Positions 12,702-23,507 of a stretch of DNA of 64,000 bases are shown piece by piece (the first letter of the stretch is position 1; every line of letters starts with the position of its first letter). This DNA is from Nilaparvata lugens (Eukaryota; Arthropoda; Insecta; Hemiptera; Delphacidae), in contig NC_052510.1 in NCBI RefSeq assembly GCF_014356525.2, positions 16,726,778 to 16,790,777 of the forward strand, in the 5' to 3' direction. The notes below the pieces were generated by a model that saw only the letters and a program-made list of their open reading frames with translations, made no database searches and was not told the DNA's origin. The translations under genes were made by a program, and so were the position numbers.

Positions 12702-12843
12702 CAGGGGTGCCCAGCCCCCCCAAGGGCAATGTCGCATGCCCCCCCCCCAATCCAAGTGTAATGCCTCCCCCCCCAAAGTACCCCAATTCCCAACCCTTTA
12801 GTTTTTAACATTGGTCAGAGTATGACAAAAAAATTCACATCTT

Positions 12844-13008
12844 AAGGTGCGTACAGATATACGCGCCGCGAACATGAGCACTTCACTTTTAATCAGCTGA
12901 TGCCAAGCTTTTTATATCTGTATTCTACCGTTTCTGTGAAAATACAGATATAATCAGCTGATTAAAAGTGAATTGCTCATGTTCGCGGCGCGTATATATG
13001 TACACACC
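12844..13008. mobile_element. MITE-like foldback element, about 165 bp, nested in the hAT
   Basis: The left arm, GGTGCGTACAGATATACGCG and on through CCGCGAACATGAGCA and TTTTAATCAGCTGAT, is repeated inverted at the right end (TACACACC side). Arms are about 70 bp with a short AT-rich loop. There is no coding capacity. Confidence 0.75.
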
Positions 13009-13777
13009 TCTACATTCTAAACTTACAAAGGACATTATTTACCTTTGGTCTTGTGAGGACTTCTTTCTGTTTTTATAATATTGTAAAAATATATACCATC
13101 GTTTCTTATCTCTTTTAAAATAGAAATAAAGTATCTTTTTGATATTATTTTTGAGACTAGCAGTGCACCCGTTCTTGTTCGGGAGGACTAGAAAGGACTA
13201 CATTACATCAGGAAAAACTACATTACACATATTTGAATAGGATATTAAAATATAAGTAAGGGAGGCATTGCTTTTTAAATGTTAAGGTTACTTATAAAAA
13301 GTTGAATAATAATATCATTAATAATTCTTTATTGCAAAAGAATATTACATAGCAATTTTGGTAAACATTCATACAAATTTGGACCGATTGTATTCATACA
13401 ATATATAATGTCGGCAAGTTTAGGTATTCTAAATCCTATACTATTAAACGAGCAATTTTTCTTTAGATGTTTAAATTTTAAGATGTTTATATGTTTGTAT
13501 TTCACCGGATCTCAAAAACGGCTCTAACGATTCTCAAAAAATTCACAACATAGTAGGTTTATAATATAAAAATTCGATTGCACTGGGTCTCATCCCTGGG
13601 GAAACTCGCTGGAGGGCATTAAAAGAATTTATTCATCCTTGGAAAAACAGCTGATAATTTCGTCGTCTGTTGATGATGGAAGTGAGTGAGCGAGTGCTGT
13701 GTGTGGGACTGAGACAAAATTATGACTCAGCTGTTGAACTTTTGTACCTAATTCAATCAGGTACTTAGTGGCAGTAG

Positions 13778-13912
13778 TACAAAAGCCGGTTAAATTTTAA
13801 TCCTGATTAATTCCAGTAGAACCAATCAGATAAGCTATCTTTTTGAGATGGTCTTCTGTGATTTGGTTCACGTGACATTAGTCAGTATTAAAATTTAACA
13901 TGCTTTTGTGAG
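13778..13912. mobile_element. short MITE, third-level nest
   Basis: CAAAAGCCGGTTAAATTTTA at left pairs imperfectly with TAAAATTTAACATGCTTTTG at right, and GAACCAATCAGA pairs with TCTGTGATTTGGTTC. This arrangement resembles abundant hemipteran MITEs with CCGGTTGCACAAAAGCC-type ends; that link is from memory of the family, not a search. Confidence 0.6.
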
Positions 13913-14310
13913 AGAAATTTTTGCACTCCTCTGCGAATTAATCTCAATTCACTGTGATTAGATAGAACCTTTCTGTATGAACTATGAATATTTATTATAA
14001 TTTCTTCTTTCGTGATAATTTTTATATGCTTTTGTAGGTACTCCAGAGCGGAGCTCGGTGCCCCGATATTTATCATAAATTGGAATAGGTTGTCACTGAT
14101 GTTGTGTTGTTGGTAGTATTCACTTTTTAACATTACAGAAGTAAATAACACAAGTCGAACAAAATGTATCTTCAAATGGTTTGGTTTTTGGAATAAAGAT
14201 ATCATCTGAACAAGTACATTTTATGAATTCTATCTACTAATACCAAATATCGGGGCACCGAGCTTTGCTCGTTATTTATTCATTGATAAACAGAACTCAA
14301 TTCTTTAAAA

Positions 14311-14480
14311 TGATTGGGGAAGGACTAACAGGCACAGCCCAAAACTGTTTCTTCCCCAAATTTTGATTTATTCACTATAAAATTTATAGTTGGAATATTT
14401 AATATTCCGAAAAGTAGGTTATGTTTCAAACACTTGAATTCAAGTGAAATTTTCAGTCCAAATATTCGAAAACATAAAAG
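14311..14480 (+). repeat. dispersed repeat, copy 2 (see 140-300)
   Basis: Begins ATGATTGGGGAAGGACTAAC, then GCACAGCCCAAAACTGTTTC, matching the copies at about 140 and 39309 with scattered substitutions and indels. Confidence 0.55.
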
Positions 14481-14981
14481 TTCTAATTTAGATTGTTTTA
14501 CATACCAAATTGAATAACAAAATAACACTCACTAATCCCTTGGAACTGTAAAATAATGATTAACTTCAAATATTATGATATATACCATCTCATGTAAACA
14601 AATCAGAAAACTGTATTTTGATCAAGTCAATTAAAATTTCTAGATTTCTCGCAAGATACGGTACCTAAGCTAATTGATTACACAGCTCATCTCCCACACA
14701 GGCACACGCATCTTCTGTTATCGACAGACGATGAAATCATCATCTGTTTTTCCGAGGATGAATTATCCTTTTCATGTCCTTCAGGGAGTTTTCTCAGGGA
14801 TGAGACCTAATGCAATCGAATTTTGATATCATAAACCTACTATATTCTGAATTTCGTGAAAATCGTTAGAGCCGTTTCCGAGATCCATTGAACATAAATA
14901 ACCAGATAACCAGATATAAAAAAGAAAAATATAAACAGATATACATAAATTGCTCGCTTAATATAATAGGATAACAACTTA

Positions 14982-16705
14982 TAGTCCAGTCAAATGGTCG
15001 TTTTTCAGGAAACAGCTCTGAAAGAATTTATTTCGATGGTTCTATATATATTTTGGGGCGCTGAATTCTAATCTGAATTTGCTGACACGCCAGAGGGCGA
15101 CTTCACCCCCAAAAGTTTGAATTTTTTTATGTTTTCCATTTAATCTCGAGAACCTTGAATTTTTCGAGAAAAAGCATTCTCTATAATTATAATATTGAAG
15201 ATAATAAAATTTCCAATGAATTGAGTGGTCGCGCAGGACTACTTTTTGAATTTTATATCTGAAGTGTTCCACAAGATACGCAACTTTGAATGTGCGAGAA
15301 ATTTGTGATATTTCCCCCGTTTTCACAGTCTCGCATATGCAACGTTGCATATCTTGTGGAACACTTCAGATAAAAAATCCAAAAAGTGGTCGAGGTTGTG
15401 ATGAATTTTCTCCTCTTTTCACTCTCATGAAAATATATACTTCTGTTTTGAATACCGTTCAAAAGTTACAGCCAATTGAATAATGATCTTTATTTTCTCA
15501 TTTTTCTAGCGATTTTACTGTTATTAAAGAGTCTCTAAAATGAGTACAATACATGATAGAAACTTGCGATTGTTCTTAAATGAGAGAAAATTTCATGTTC
15601 TATAAGCTGAGTTGCCTTAAATTGAACTTGCATTACTTTTTATATCGAAAAACTGTCGAGACTGTGAAAATGAGAAAAATATCGCATATTTCTTGATTTT
15701 TTGAAACAAACGTAACTATCTTACTTCACGATTTTATTTTTACAAAAATTATTCACCTCAAATGAAGAGATTCTTTTCTTTAAATCAAGACCAAGTATCA
15801 TTTTGAGTTACCGAGACACACAGTTTTGAATATAGAAATCGGTCATTTTTCTATGCATTGAAATATGGGCTAAAATACACTAAAGGAGGAATTTCCTATT
15901 TTCTAAACAAATTTTAGTGAGATGATACATGATTTTCAACCGCCTTGACGAGCTGATATGAACGAGCTGTAGTACGAGGAGATGTGATCATTCAGTCAAA
16001 AGTTATAAGTGATTAAAGTTTTGATCCTGGACGTATCCTTATGTGTGTCCCCCACTAGGAAATACTGAAATCTAAGGAGTGATTCTCATAGAACATAACT
16101 CTCGTAAGGATATTTCAGCCGAAATATGTTTCTTTTTTGTTAGGAAGGCCATGAAAAGGTATTATAATGATAATTTGAATTTTGGCTGTAGGATATGATT
16201 TTCTATTTTTGGGTGTATTCCCCCTCCCACCACTACTAAATTCAAAAACAGGTACCTAAGGAATTCTGTTCAGAATTAATATTGTTAATTCACGAGATGT
16301 GTGGCTTTCTGTCATTACTAGAAAAAGATCCTAGTTGTATAGGGTAGAAGTGGTAGGTTTGCATAATTTTGAAAACCCCTTAAAAAATACCCCTTTTTTG
16401 AAAACTCTTAGCTCCGGAATCAAAAATCGCAAAGTCCTGCGCGACCACTCAATTTATTGGAAATTTTATTATCTTCAATATTTTAGAGCATGCTTTTTCT
16501 CGAAAAGTTAAAGGTTCTCAAGATTAAATGGAAAACTTTAAAAAAATCCGAAATATTGGGTTTTTTTTGGAGTTTTGGGGGTGAAGCCGCCCTCTGGCAT
16601 ATCAGCAAATTTCAGATTAGAATTCAGCGCCCCAAAATACATATAGAACCGTCGCGAAAAGTTCTTTCAGGTTGTTTCCTGAAAAACGACCATTTGACTG
16701 GACTA
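14982..16705. mobile_element. large foldback element with about 255-bp inverted arms, nested in the hAT
   Basis: Left arm 14982-15241 (TAGTCCAGTCAAATGGTCGT to GAGTGGTCGCGCAGGACT) and right arm about 16433-16705 are inverted copies with scattered differences. TA edges suggest a TA target. The 1.2 kb between the arms is non-coding and includes a second inverted pair near the left arm (15262-15290 against 15340-15375, centred on the sequence GTTCCACAAGATA). Confidence 0.8.
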
Positions 16706-17390
16706 TTATACAAAACAGAAAAAAATAATGAAGGTTTACAATAATTACTTGATTACTGTGTGGTAAATAGGGTGTAAATTTGAAAGATTGAAATTGGTTT
16801 CATTTGATATTTTTCACAAATTTTTGACAAGAGAAGTTTTTTCTTCTGTCAAATTCACTAGAGTTTGCGATGTTGTTTATAATTGCATTCCCATTTCAGA
16901 CACATTAATATCATCATGAAACGCCTTCGAAATTAAAATAATTATTAGATCAAAATGTACATTACAATTCAACTTATCATTGTGCTTTTAAGAAAATTAG
17001 GTTACAACAGCAAGGGAACTAAAACACAGGACCATTAAAAATTTTAATTAAGCAAAGGTAATCAGAATAATAGTGGATGATGAAGTTGTAATTTATTTTT
17101 GTCAAAGATTTACCTTCAAACTCATAAGCTTAAAATTACTAAAATTCCTGCATACAAAATATCATCAATTGTGCTTATGCTTTATATTGAGTTACACTTA
17201 GCAAAATATAAGATTGTAAAGGTGGGAAAAATTAACTACATTAGGATATCTCTATTTAATACTTTGATTTCTTAACCATGGGTCAAAATGTTGACATAAA
17301 ATATAAAAAAAAATCATGCCCCCCCCCAAAAATGTTGATGGGGCAAATTGCGCCATGCCCCCCCCCCTTGTGGGCACCCCTGCCCTAGCC

Positions 17391-18319
17391 CCTTCTAGCA
17401 TATTGCAATTTTAAAGCAAAAACCTAACCTATCCTAATAAAACATATTAAATATAACCTAATGAAAACAACCCCCAACTCTTTCACATTTGTTGAACGAT
17501 AGACAAGGATAGCAACAACATTGCAAATCATACACTACCATTATAACGTGTACCTCACTATAGATACTCAAAGAATACTTTGAATAACTATGTATAACTG
17601 TGACTGTTGCTGGCCGTTACTCTGTTTCTGAGACAAAGAGAAGCTGCTAGATTTTGTAGACTGAGCAACAATCGGTGTCTCAGCTGTTTTCTAGCTTAAA
17701 GAAGCTATCCTAGCGCAGTTTGTCTGAACGCAGCAAACTGGATCGATTAATTCTACAATTGAAACTTAGCCGTTGTGAGATGTTTCTGAAATAAGGTGTA
17801 CACACAACTTATTTTATACTGGTAAGCATTGTCATTTTATATTTTCTCATTCCGTGCCCCACGAACTACAATAGGTAGAAAAAGTATTGCTTTCCAAAAA
17901 ATTAAGGTATCCAAGTTTCAAGTTTTCTATACCCACAATATATATATATATATATAATTTAATGCCCTATCTATGATTCCTAAATTTTAAATGGTAATAT
18001 AATAAATGTTTTATTTGAGAAAGAATATTTTGTTGATTTATCAATTCCTACATTGTTAGAGAACGATCTGACAACTTTGCAGAGCGAGAAAAGGATAGCG
18101 CTATCTGCTGTGTTGATTGATATACATGGATGACAACCAATGCTAATCGAAGTATGCCATTAAACATTGACTGTGAACCTCACTTAGGTATATATAGAGT
18201 ATATTACTATTAAAATCAACACTGTAACTGAATCATATTGTAACTGCACTACTAGTGTGATATTTTTTCTATTTGGTTTTAAAGGGGGGGGGGTGATTTA
18301 AATGGGTTTGGTGTAATCC
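17391..18319. other. repeat-derived spacer: tandem unit, MITE end, DINE-like 3' end
   Basis: Holds the resumed 102-bp unit (17391-17440). A right-end remnant of the GAGGTCCACGTTATAATGGC MITE follows (17493-17566), then an inverted 3'-end fragment of the DINE-like element (17870-17945, containing GTATTGCTTTCC and AAGTTTTCTATAC). There is also an (AT)n run near 17938-17957 and a G-run near 18283-18292. No gene is seen. Confidence 0.55.
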
Positions 18320-21300
18320 ATCTTGCAGTGTGTGGAATACAGGAACCACCTTAGAGCCAAGCAGATCTACAAAGAAGAGATTGACAGGGCAAAAAGAGAG
18401 TCTAATTTAAGTTACATTAAGAGATCTGATAATCCTACAAATGCAGCGTGGAATCTCATCAATGACTCCTACTAGTCCAAAACCATTAGTAAGGTGTAAA
18501 AAAAGTCCTGATGAGGTCAATGGGGCATTCGGGGTCTGTGGCTGAGATAGTGGAGGAGATTCCGGCTTCAAACTATTGATCCAGTTCCCCCTGAGACGCC
18601 TCATAAATCGAGAATTTTTTTTTTTTGAGTGGGAGTGAGCTGTTCAATAGCATCAAGAACTTCAAGACTACTACAGTCGGATTTCTATGGCCCATCCACA
18701 TACATCCTGAAAAAAATGGCCGATATACTGGCTGGCCCACTTCTACTGCAGGTGAATGCATGTCTGATTCTTTATTCCTAGGTTTGACAATTTTCTGCAG
18801 GAGTATGTTATGAGAGAGAAGGTCAAAGGCTTTGTCATATCATGAAATAATATACAAATTGTTCTCCAATTTCATCAAGATTCTCAATATTTTCGTTATC
18901 AGATCGAAGATGGCATCGGTTGTGCTCCTGTTTTTCTCTAAAGCCATATTATTGGTATCATTGAACGATTTCCTTTTTTCTAGGTAGGCTATAAGTCTCC
19001 AAGAAAAGCAATTTCGTTTATTTTAGAGAAAACACTTGCAGGTAGGAGTAATGTTTCCTAGCTTCTTAATTGTACTCAATTCTAGATTTTGTCCTCCGTA
19101 CTTGTGGTATGCCAGTATTATTCTTACAACTCATCTCTTGCTTCAACAATTTCACTCTTCATCCATCCAACATCGAGTGAGTCCCCTTTCTCTGTAAATC
19201 ATCTTGGGAAGCAGACTTCAAAATATGTTAGAAAATTGTTGTAGAAGAACTTTAAGCTTTTGCCTGCATTGTAGATATGGCAATATTCCAATCCTGGTTT
19301 GACCAAGGATTAAACAGGCCTTATACGGTTGTGGTTAAACTTTTTTTCTGTTCTTCTGTTCAAGATACTAAGAGACTTTAAATTCAAGTTAAATATTATA
19401 ATATTGTGGTCAGATAGGAGTGGAGGCAGTACTCCTGTTCTTTGGTGTGATTAGGTAGCCTATATCAGTATAAAAATAGTAGAACTATGACGGTATGTTG
19501 GGTCCACTCTAGTGTGCTGCTCGAAGGTCACATGCAGGTTATAAGATCCAATTAAGTCATAGAGAATATCTTTTTCAGAGCTATCCACAAGGTTCTCAAT
19601 ATTAAGGTCGCCACATAAGACAATTTGATGATTAAAGTATGAGTTTTTGACCATTATAAAGTATTTTCAATAATGTCCATGAGTTGTAGGAAATTAGTTT
19701 GATAAAGTGGTCTGTATTCATTTATTAATATAAAGTTGTGCTTACCGTTTTTTACAATTACACCACAACATTCAAATATTTCCTCGACACATACTGTACT
19801 TCTTCCAATTGGCTACTTGAATTAATTTACTAGAGTCATGGATTGAGTGTAAAATAGTAACTCCACCCACGGTTTGTTTTCTTTATGAAAATTAGAAGCG
19901 ATAGTATAGTTCTCAATTTTTACAGACTTGTATTTCAACTCATTGATCCAAGTCTCAGCTGAACAAACAATGGTGCATCCATTGTCACACAAAATAGATT
20001 CCAGCAATTCAATTTTACCTGTCAATGATCTTATATTCATAGACATGATCCTAGCATTTTCACACATTGTCATTGTGGTTGTTTTTAATAATATTGCTTT
20101 TTCCTATTTCATGGTCATTTCTGATTTGCGCAGGAAGTGATGGTTGCTATGAGATGCACTCAGTAGTGGCTCCAAGATTCTTCTCCCTTTCAGTTTGTAT
20201 CATTCTACAAATGCCGGCTTCAATATGTTAGCTCCCTCTTTATTGAAATGCACACCGTCCCAGTCAAGGTGTTGCCTTTTCAGTTCATAAGTGTAGTCCA
20301 AGAAGTTATAATTTTCAGCTGATCTGCCATGAAATGAAGCACCATGTTTGTTTCCTCAATAATCCTCATGTTGCATTCCTCTCTGTCGGGTATAGAGCAG
20401 ACATACTACTTGGTGCCCAGAAATTTCCTCTGGTTTGCTTCGATGGTGAGCCACAATGGTCTCATGACATGGTTAGGTGTTCACACAGTTCTCATATTAC
20501 TTGTACCAATATTCATAATTACCTTGTCTGGCAGGACAGTCTGTGTTTTAAGGTATGCATCTAATACTCATGTCCTGTATTCCACCACCAGGGAGTTTTT
20601 CGACTGCAGTCCTACATTCCTCATCCTTGCTCAGTGCCAGATTCACTTTCCTCAACAAAGAGTCTCCAATAATAAGTACACTGTCTCTCTCATCTGTGTG
20701 TGTGGTTTGGTGCACCTCCAACAGCGTCTGTGGTTGATTTCTGGATCTGGGCTGGTGGGTTGACTTCATCACCTATACGGCACTCTAATCAGTCTCAGTC
20801 TGTCTGAGGGTGTTTCTCCGGACTGTCTCAAAGTGTCTAAAACGGTGCCAGTTTTCAAGAAGGGCTATCCTGATGATATTGGTAATTTTCGTCCAGCCTC
20901 CATTGTGCCAACACTTGATGAGAAGATCATTGAGACTGCCATGTTGAGAGAGATAACCAAGTTCCTCAGATGCAAAATCTGCTTGGAGACATGCAGCACG
21001 GATTCAGAAGGGGGAGGTCGATCTCATCAGCTGTGATTAGTCTTGTAAAGAGGATTAACAATGCTTTTGAAGAACAGGGATCAATTGACCTTGTTCTATG
21101 TGACTTATCAAAGGCATTCGACTGTGTCTCCCATGAAGTCCGGCTCAGGAAGTTAAAAAGGTATGGTTTTCAGGACAGAGCATGGGGTATGGTTGCTGAA
21201 TATCTTGGTAACAGACAGCAGATCGTATCCATCATGGGTGCAACTTCAGGAAGAGCAGGAGTACCACACGAAGTACCCCAGGGCTCAGTGCTTGAACCAC

Positions 21301-22131
21301 TATTATTCCTGATCATGATGAATGACCTGTATCTGCAGAGCTCCTCCTTTTGGGGATGAAACAACCATCTTGGGACAGGGAAAGGGGCCAGAGGAAGCTA
21401 AGCTGAAGGCTAACAACCTTTTTGAAGAGGCAAAGAGTTGGTTTTGCACAAATAAGCTCAAGTTGAATGAAAGCAAAACCTAATAGATGCTGTGTACTGT
21501 GTACACTGGCCAGAACAGCGGTTGTCAGTGCTGCTCCTGTCACTTTGCTTGGTTTCAGCAAGGACACCAAATTGTCACGGGAACCTTACATCATCAGAGT
21601 CGGTGGAAAACTTTATAGAGTGGTCTATCTTATCCGTTAAATGAGAGGACTTCTGAGTGCCCATGTACTGCTGATGCTGTTTCATGCTGTGTTCAGCTGA
21701 CATATCGAGTATGGAATACTTGTGTGGGGTCATTCTGCTCATGCTAAGGACATTTTCCTGCTTCAAAAAAAGTCACTTCGTGTGATGACTTATAGCAAGT
21801 TTCTTGCTCACTGCAAGACCATATTTCAATTCAATATCTGGGCATCCATAGGCAACTGTGTACGGACTTTACATACTAGCATCACTCTTGCATGTCAAAA
21901 AACACCAGTTCATGTTCTCAAGAAGAGAGGAAGTACACACCTACAAAACACTCGGGGAAGGACCAACTTGGATGTTCCATGCCGTCGACTGTCTAAGATC
22001 AGGGATTGTTTTCCAGTGCTGGCAATCAAGATGTTTAACTACCGGCCACACTCAGTGAAGGGGCGCTCACTATCACGTTCAAGAACACCCTATGAAGGTG
22101 GCTCATTGGAAGGAGCTTTTATTCTATAGAG
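18320..22131 (+). pseudogene. non-LTR retrotransposon (Jockey/CR1-like), broken, interrupted by a second LINE
   Basis: Two plus-strand parts belong together: 18320-18766 and 20803-22131. The first encodes a pre-RT linker (KQIYKEEIDRAKRES, NPTNAAWNLIN) and, after a frame change, DFYGPSTYILKKMADILAGP. The second resumes with SEGVSPDCLKVSKTVPVFKK, then NFRPASIVPT, GDMQHGFRRGRS, LCDLSKAFDCVSHE and VPQGSVLEPLLF, followed by the RT thumb and C-terminal region to a stop at 22131. The usual FADD active-site box appears as FGDE in a shifted frame near 21348-21359, and tandem stops follow near 21480. It is dead. Gene-like RT similarity is certain, the clade only probable. Confidence 0.8.
18767..20797 (-). 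pseudogene. second non-LTR retrotransposon, inserted antisense in the first
   Basis: On the minus strand, 5' to 3': an SGNH-hydrolase-like segment (SVLIIGDSLLRKVN, KLPGGGIQDMS; 20548-20772); an endonuclease N-terminal part (MNIRSLTGKIELLESIL, CSAETWIN; 19822-20073); an endonuclease block (VLCGDLNIENL, SYNLHVTFEQHTRV; 19460-19654); and an RT start (EKNRSTTDAIFDLITKI, then a stop/frame break before DKAFDLLSHNILLQKI; 18790-18960). GTCTG flanks both sides (18762-18766, 20798-20802) as a possible short target duplication. The 3' half of RT is missing and there is no A-rich tail, so either the insertion or a later deletion was irregular. Confidence 0.75.
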
Positions 22132-22240
22132 AAAAAAATTTCTCAGCTGTAGAATCAACTTCTTCCTTTCAAGGGAAGATGTTGTGTAGTAGCCATCACA
22201 TTTTCTGGACCCACCTATGACGCAATCAATCTAGTCCTGA

Positions 22241-23145
22241 TGATCAAAGATCATTGACCGAACGTAGTAAAAGGTCTATGTTTTAACTCGATTTGCTTTT
22301 GTCTCTGTATGTAACGCGATTACGGCCAAACGCGTTGATAGAATTCAATGAAATTTGGCAGGAATATTCCTTTTTCAACTGCGCGTTGATGATGTATATA
22401 CACAAGGTTTTTTGAAATTTTTCATTTTAAGGATAATATGAAAAGAAAGGAAATTCCTCTATACTCTGATATCAAAGTGGATGATACATATATATATATA
22501 TATCATCCACTTTGAAGATAGGATCAATCAGACTATGGAATTATCCATAATCAATCATCTGACATGTGGATTATTCATTACATGCATTACACAGATGTCT
22601 GGCTGTGTCAATTCCTTTAAGGGAGGGTTTCAATATTTTTTATGATGCATGCCCATCAGTATCAATATTTTCACATTTTAGAAACAAATAATGATTGAAA
22701 ATAAAATAAAAATTGATTAAATGAATTGAATAATGCTGAAGAAATTATAATATTCTTGATTGAAAAAATTAATTTCAAAATTCGGTAGTTGAGAAATATT
22801 TTTATTTAGATGGAAAGATTATTACGAAACTGGATAAATCATGATATGGGATACTAATTCAAATGTGAAAGTGAGTTTCTGATCTTGGAGAAAACAAATG
22901 ACAGTTTTTAAGAACATCCTATCAAGGTTGTTAGGTCATGTCAGAGGCCCTGAAATTGATCAGTTGCAACCTGAAAACTTTTACACCAGACCTGAGCCAG
23001 CCAGGTCACACGATATTATTATTAGAGTAAATTATGATGAAACTATGAATTGTGATTCAACTGAATCAACTAGAACAGGTGACATCAGATACTTGTGAAT
23101 GAGAAAACTGTGTGAGGTCTACTGTTCACAGAACTACTAGTGTCA
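22241..23145 (-). repeat. dispersed repeat family A, copy 2 (inverted)
   Basis: Read on the minus strand it begins at CTGTGAACAGTAGACCTCAC (about 23120-23139) and ends at the CTATTGACC/AGACCTTTTACT side near 22250. It shares the TATTATCCTTAAAATG and GGCCGTAATCGCG blocks with the copies at 9858 and 40123. An internal palindromic AT stretch lies at 22485-22510 (AAAGTGGATGATAC / TATCATCCACTTT). Confidence 0.65.
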
Positions 23146-23354
23146 TGTAAATAAGTGGGTTCAATTTATAATAATACCCAAATTGAACAAGGAATGTAAC
23201 AAATCTATTGATATTATAGTTTTCACTTGAAGTACAACTTTAAAGCTTTCTACTCTTGATTCAAGAAATTTCGGCTCCTCGAAATGTCATATGTCTAAAC
23301 AGGAAACACTGAGAAGACAGTCTTTGAAAAGACCCAAATCTTGTGTTGACCAGT

Positions 23355-23481
23355 CTTCGACCATTAATATAATATTATATTAATTATATTATATTACATT
23401 ATAATATTAATGGTCGAAGTGAGCAGTGAACTCTATACTAACAGTATATAGTACATTTCTATAACTGTTAGTATACAGTTC
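23355..23481. repeat. two adjacent palindromes
   Basis: 23355-23419 is an AT-rich near-perfect palindrome with outer arms CTTCGACCATTAATAT / ATATTAATGGTCGAAG (small mismatches). 23428-23481 is a second one with arms GAACT-TATACTAACAGT / ACTGTTAGTATACAGTTC. They lie just left of the TIR element at 23508 and may be remains of small hairpin elements. Confidence 0.6.
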
Positions 23482-23507
23482 AGTGGTGTTGACACGTCGG
23501 CTGAGCT

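Larger units (their letters stand above)
13433..14972. mobile_element. TIR/foldback element, nested in the hAT
   Basis: Left arm 13433-13700 and right arm about 14690-14972 are inverted copies. The outer ends are CCTATACTATTAAACGAGCA and, inverted, CCTATTATATTAAGCGAGCA. Both arms share the block around CTCATCCCTG and an AACGGCTCTAACGATT module. Near the centre each arm carries a GGGCACCGAGCT module (14050-14075 inverted, 14253-14270). A related right-end piece is at 51357-51596. It contains a MITE (13778-13912) and a repeat copy (14311-14480). Confidence 0.65.
12702..17382 (+). mobile_element. hAT-superfamily non-autonomous transposon (4.7 kb with nested insertions)
   Basis: Termini are CAGGGGTGCCCAGCCCCCCC at left and, read inward from the right, CAGGGGTGCCCACAAGGGGG. 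Each end is flanked by the same 8-mer CCCTAGCC (12694-12701 and 17383-17390). CAGGGGT ends and an 8-bp target duplication are diagnostic of hAT elements. C-rich, pyrimidine-run subterminal regions are seen on both sides. No transposase is visible. Most of the internal length is later insertions (12844-13008, 13433-14972 and 14982-16705), so the original element was perhaps only about 1.3 kb. Confidence 0.9.
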
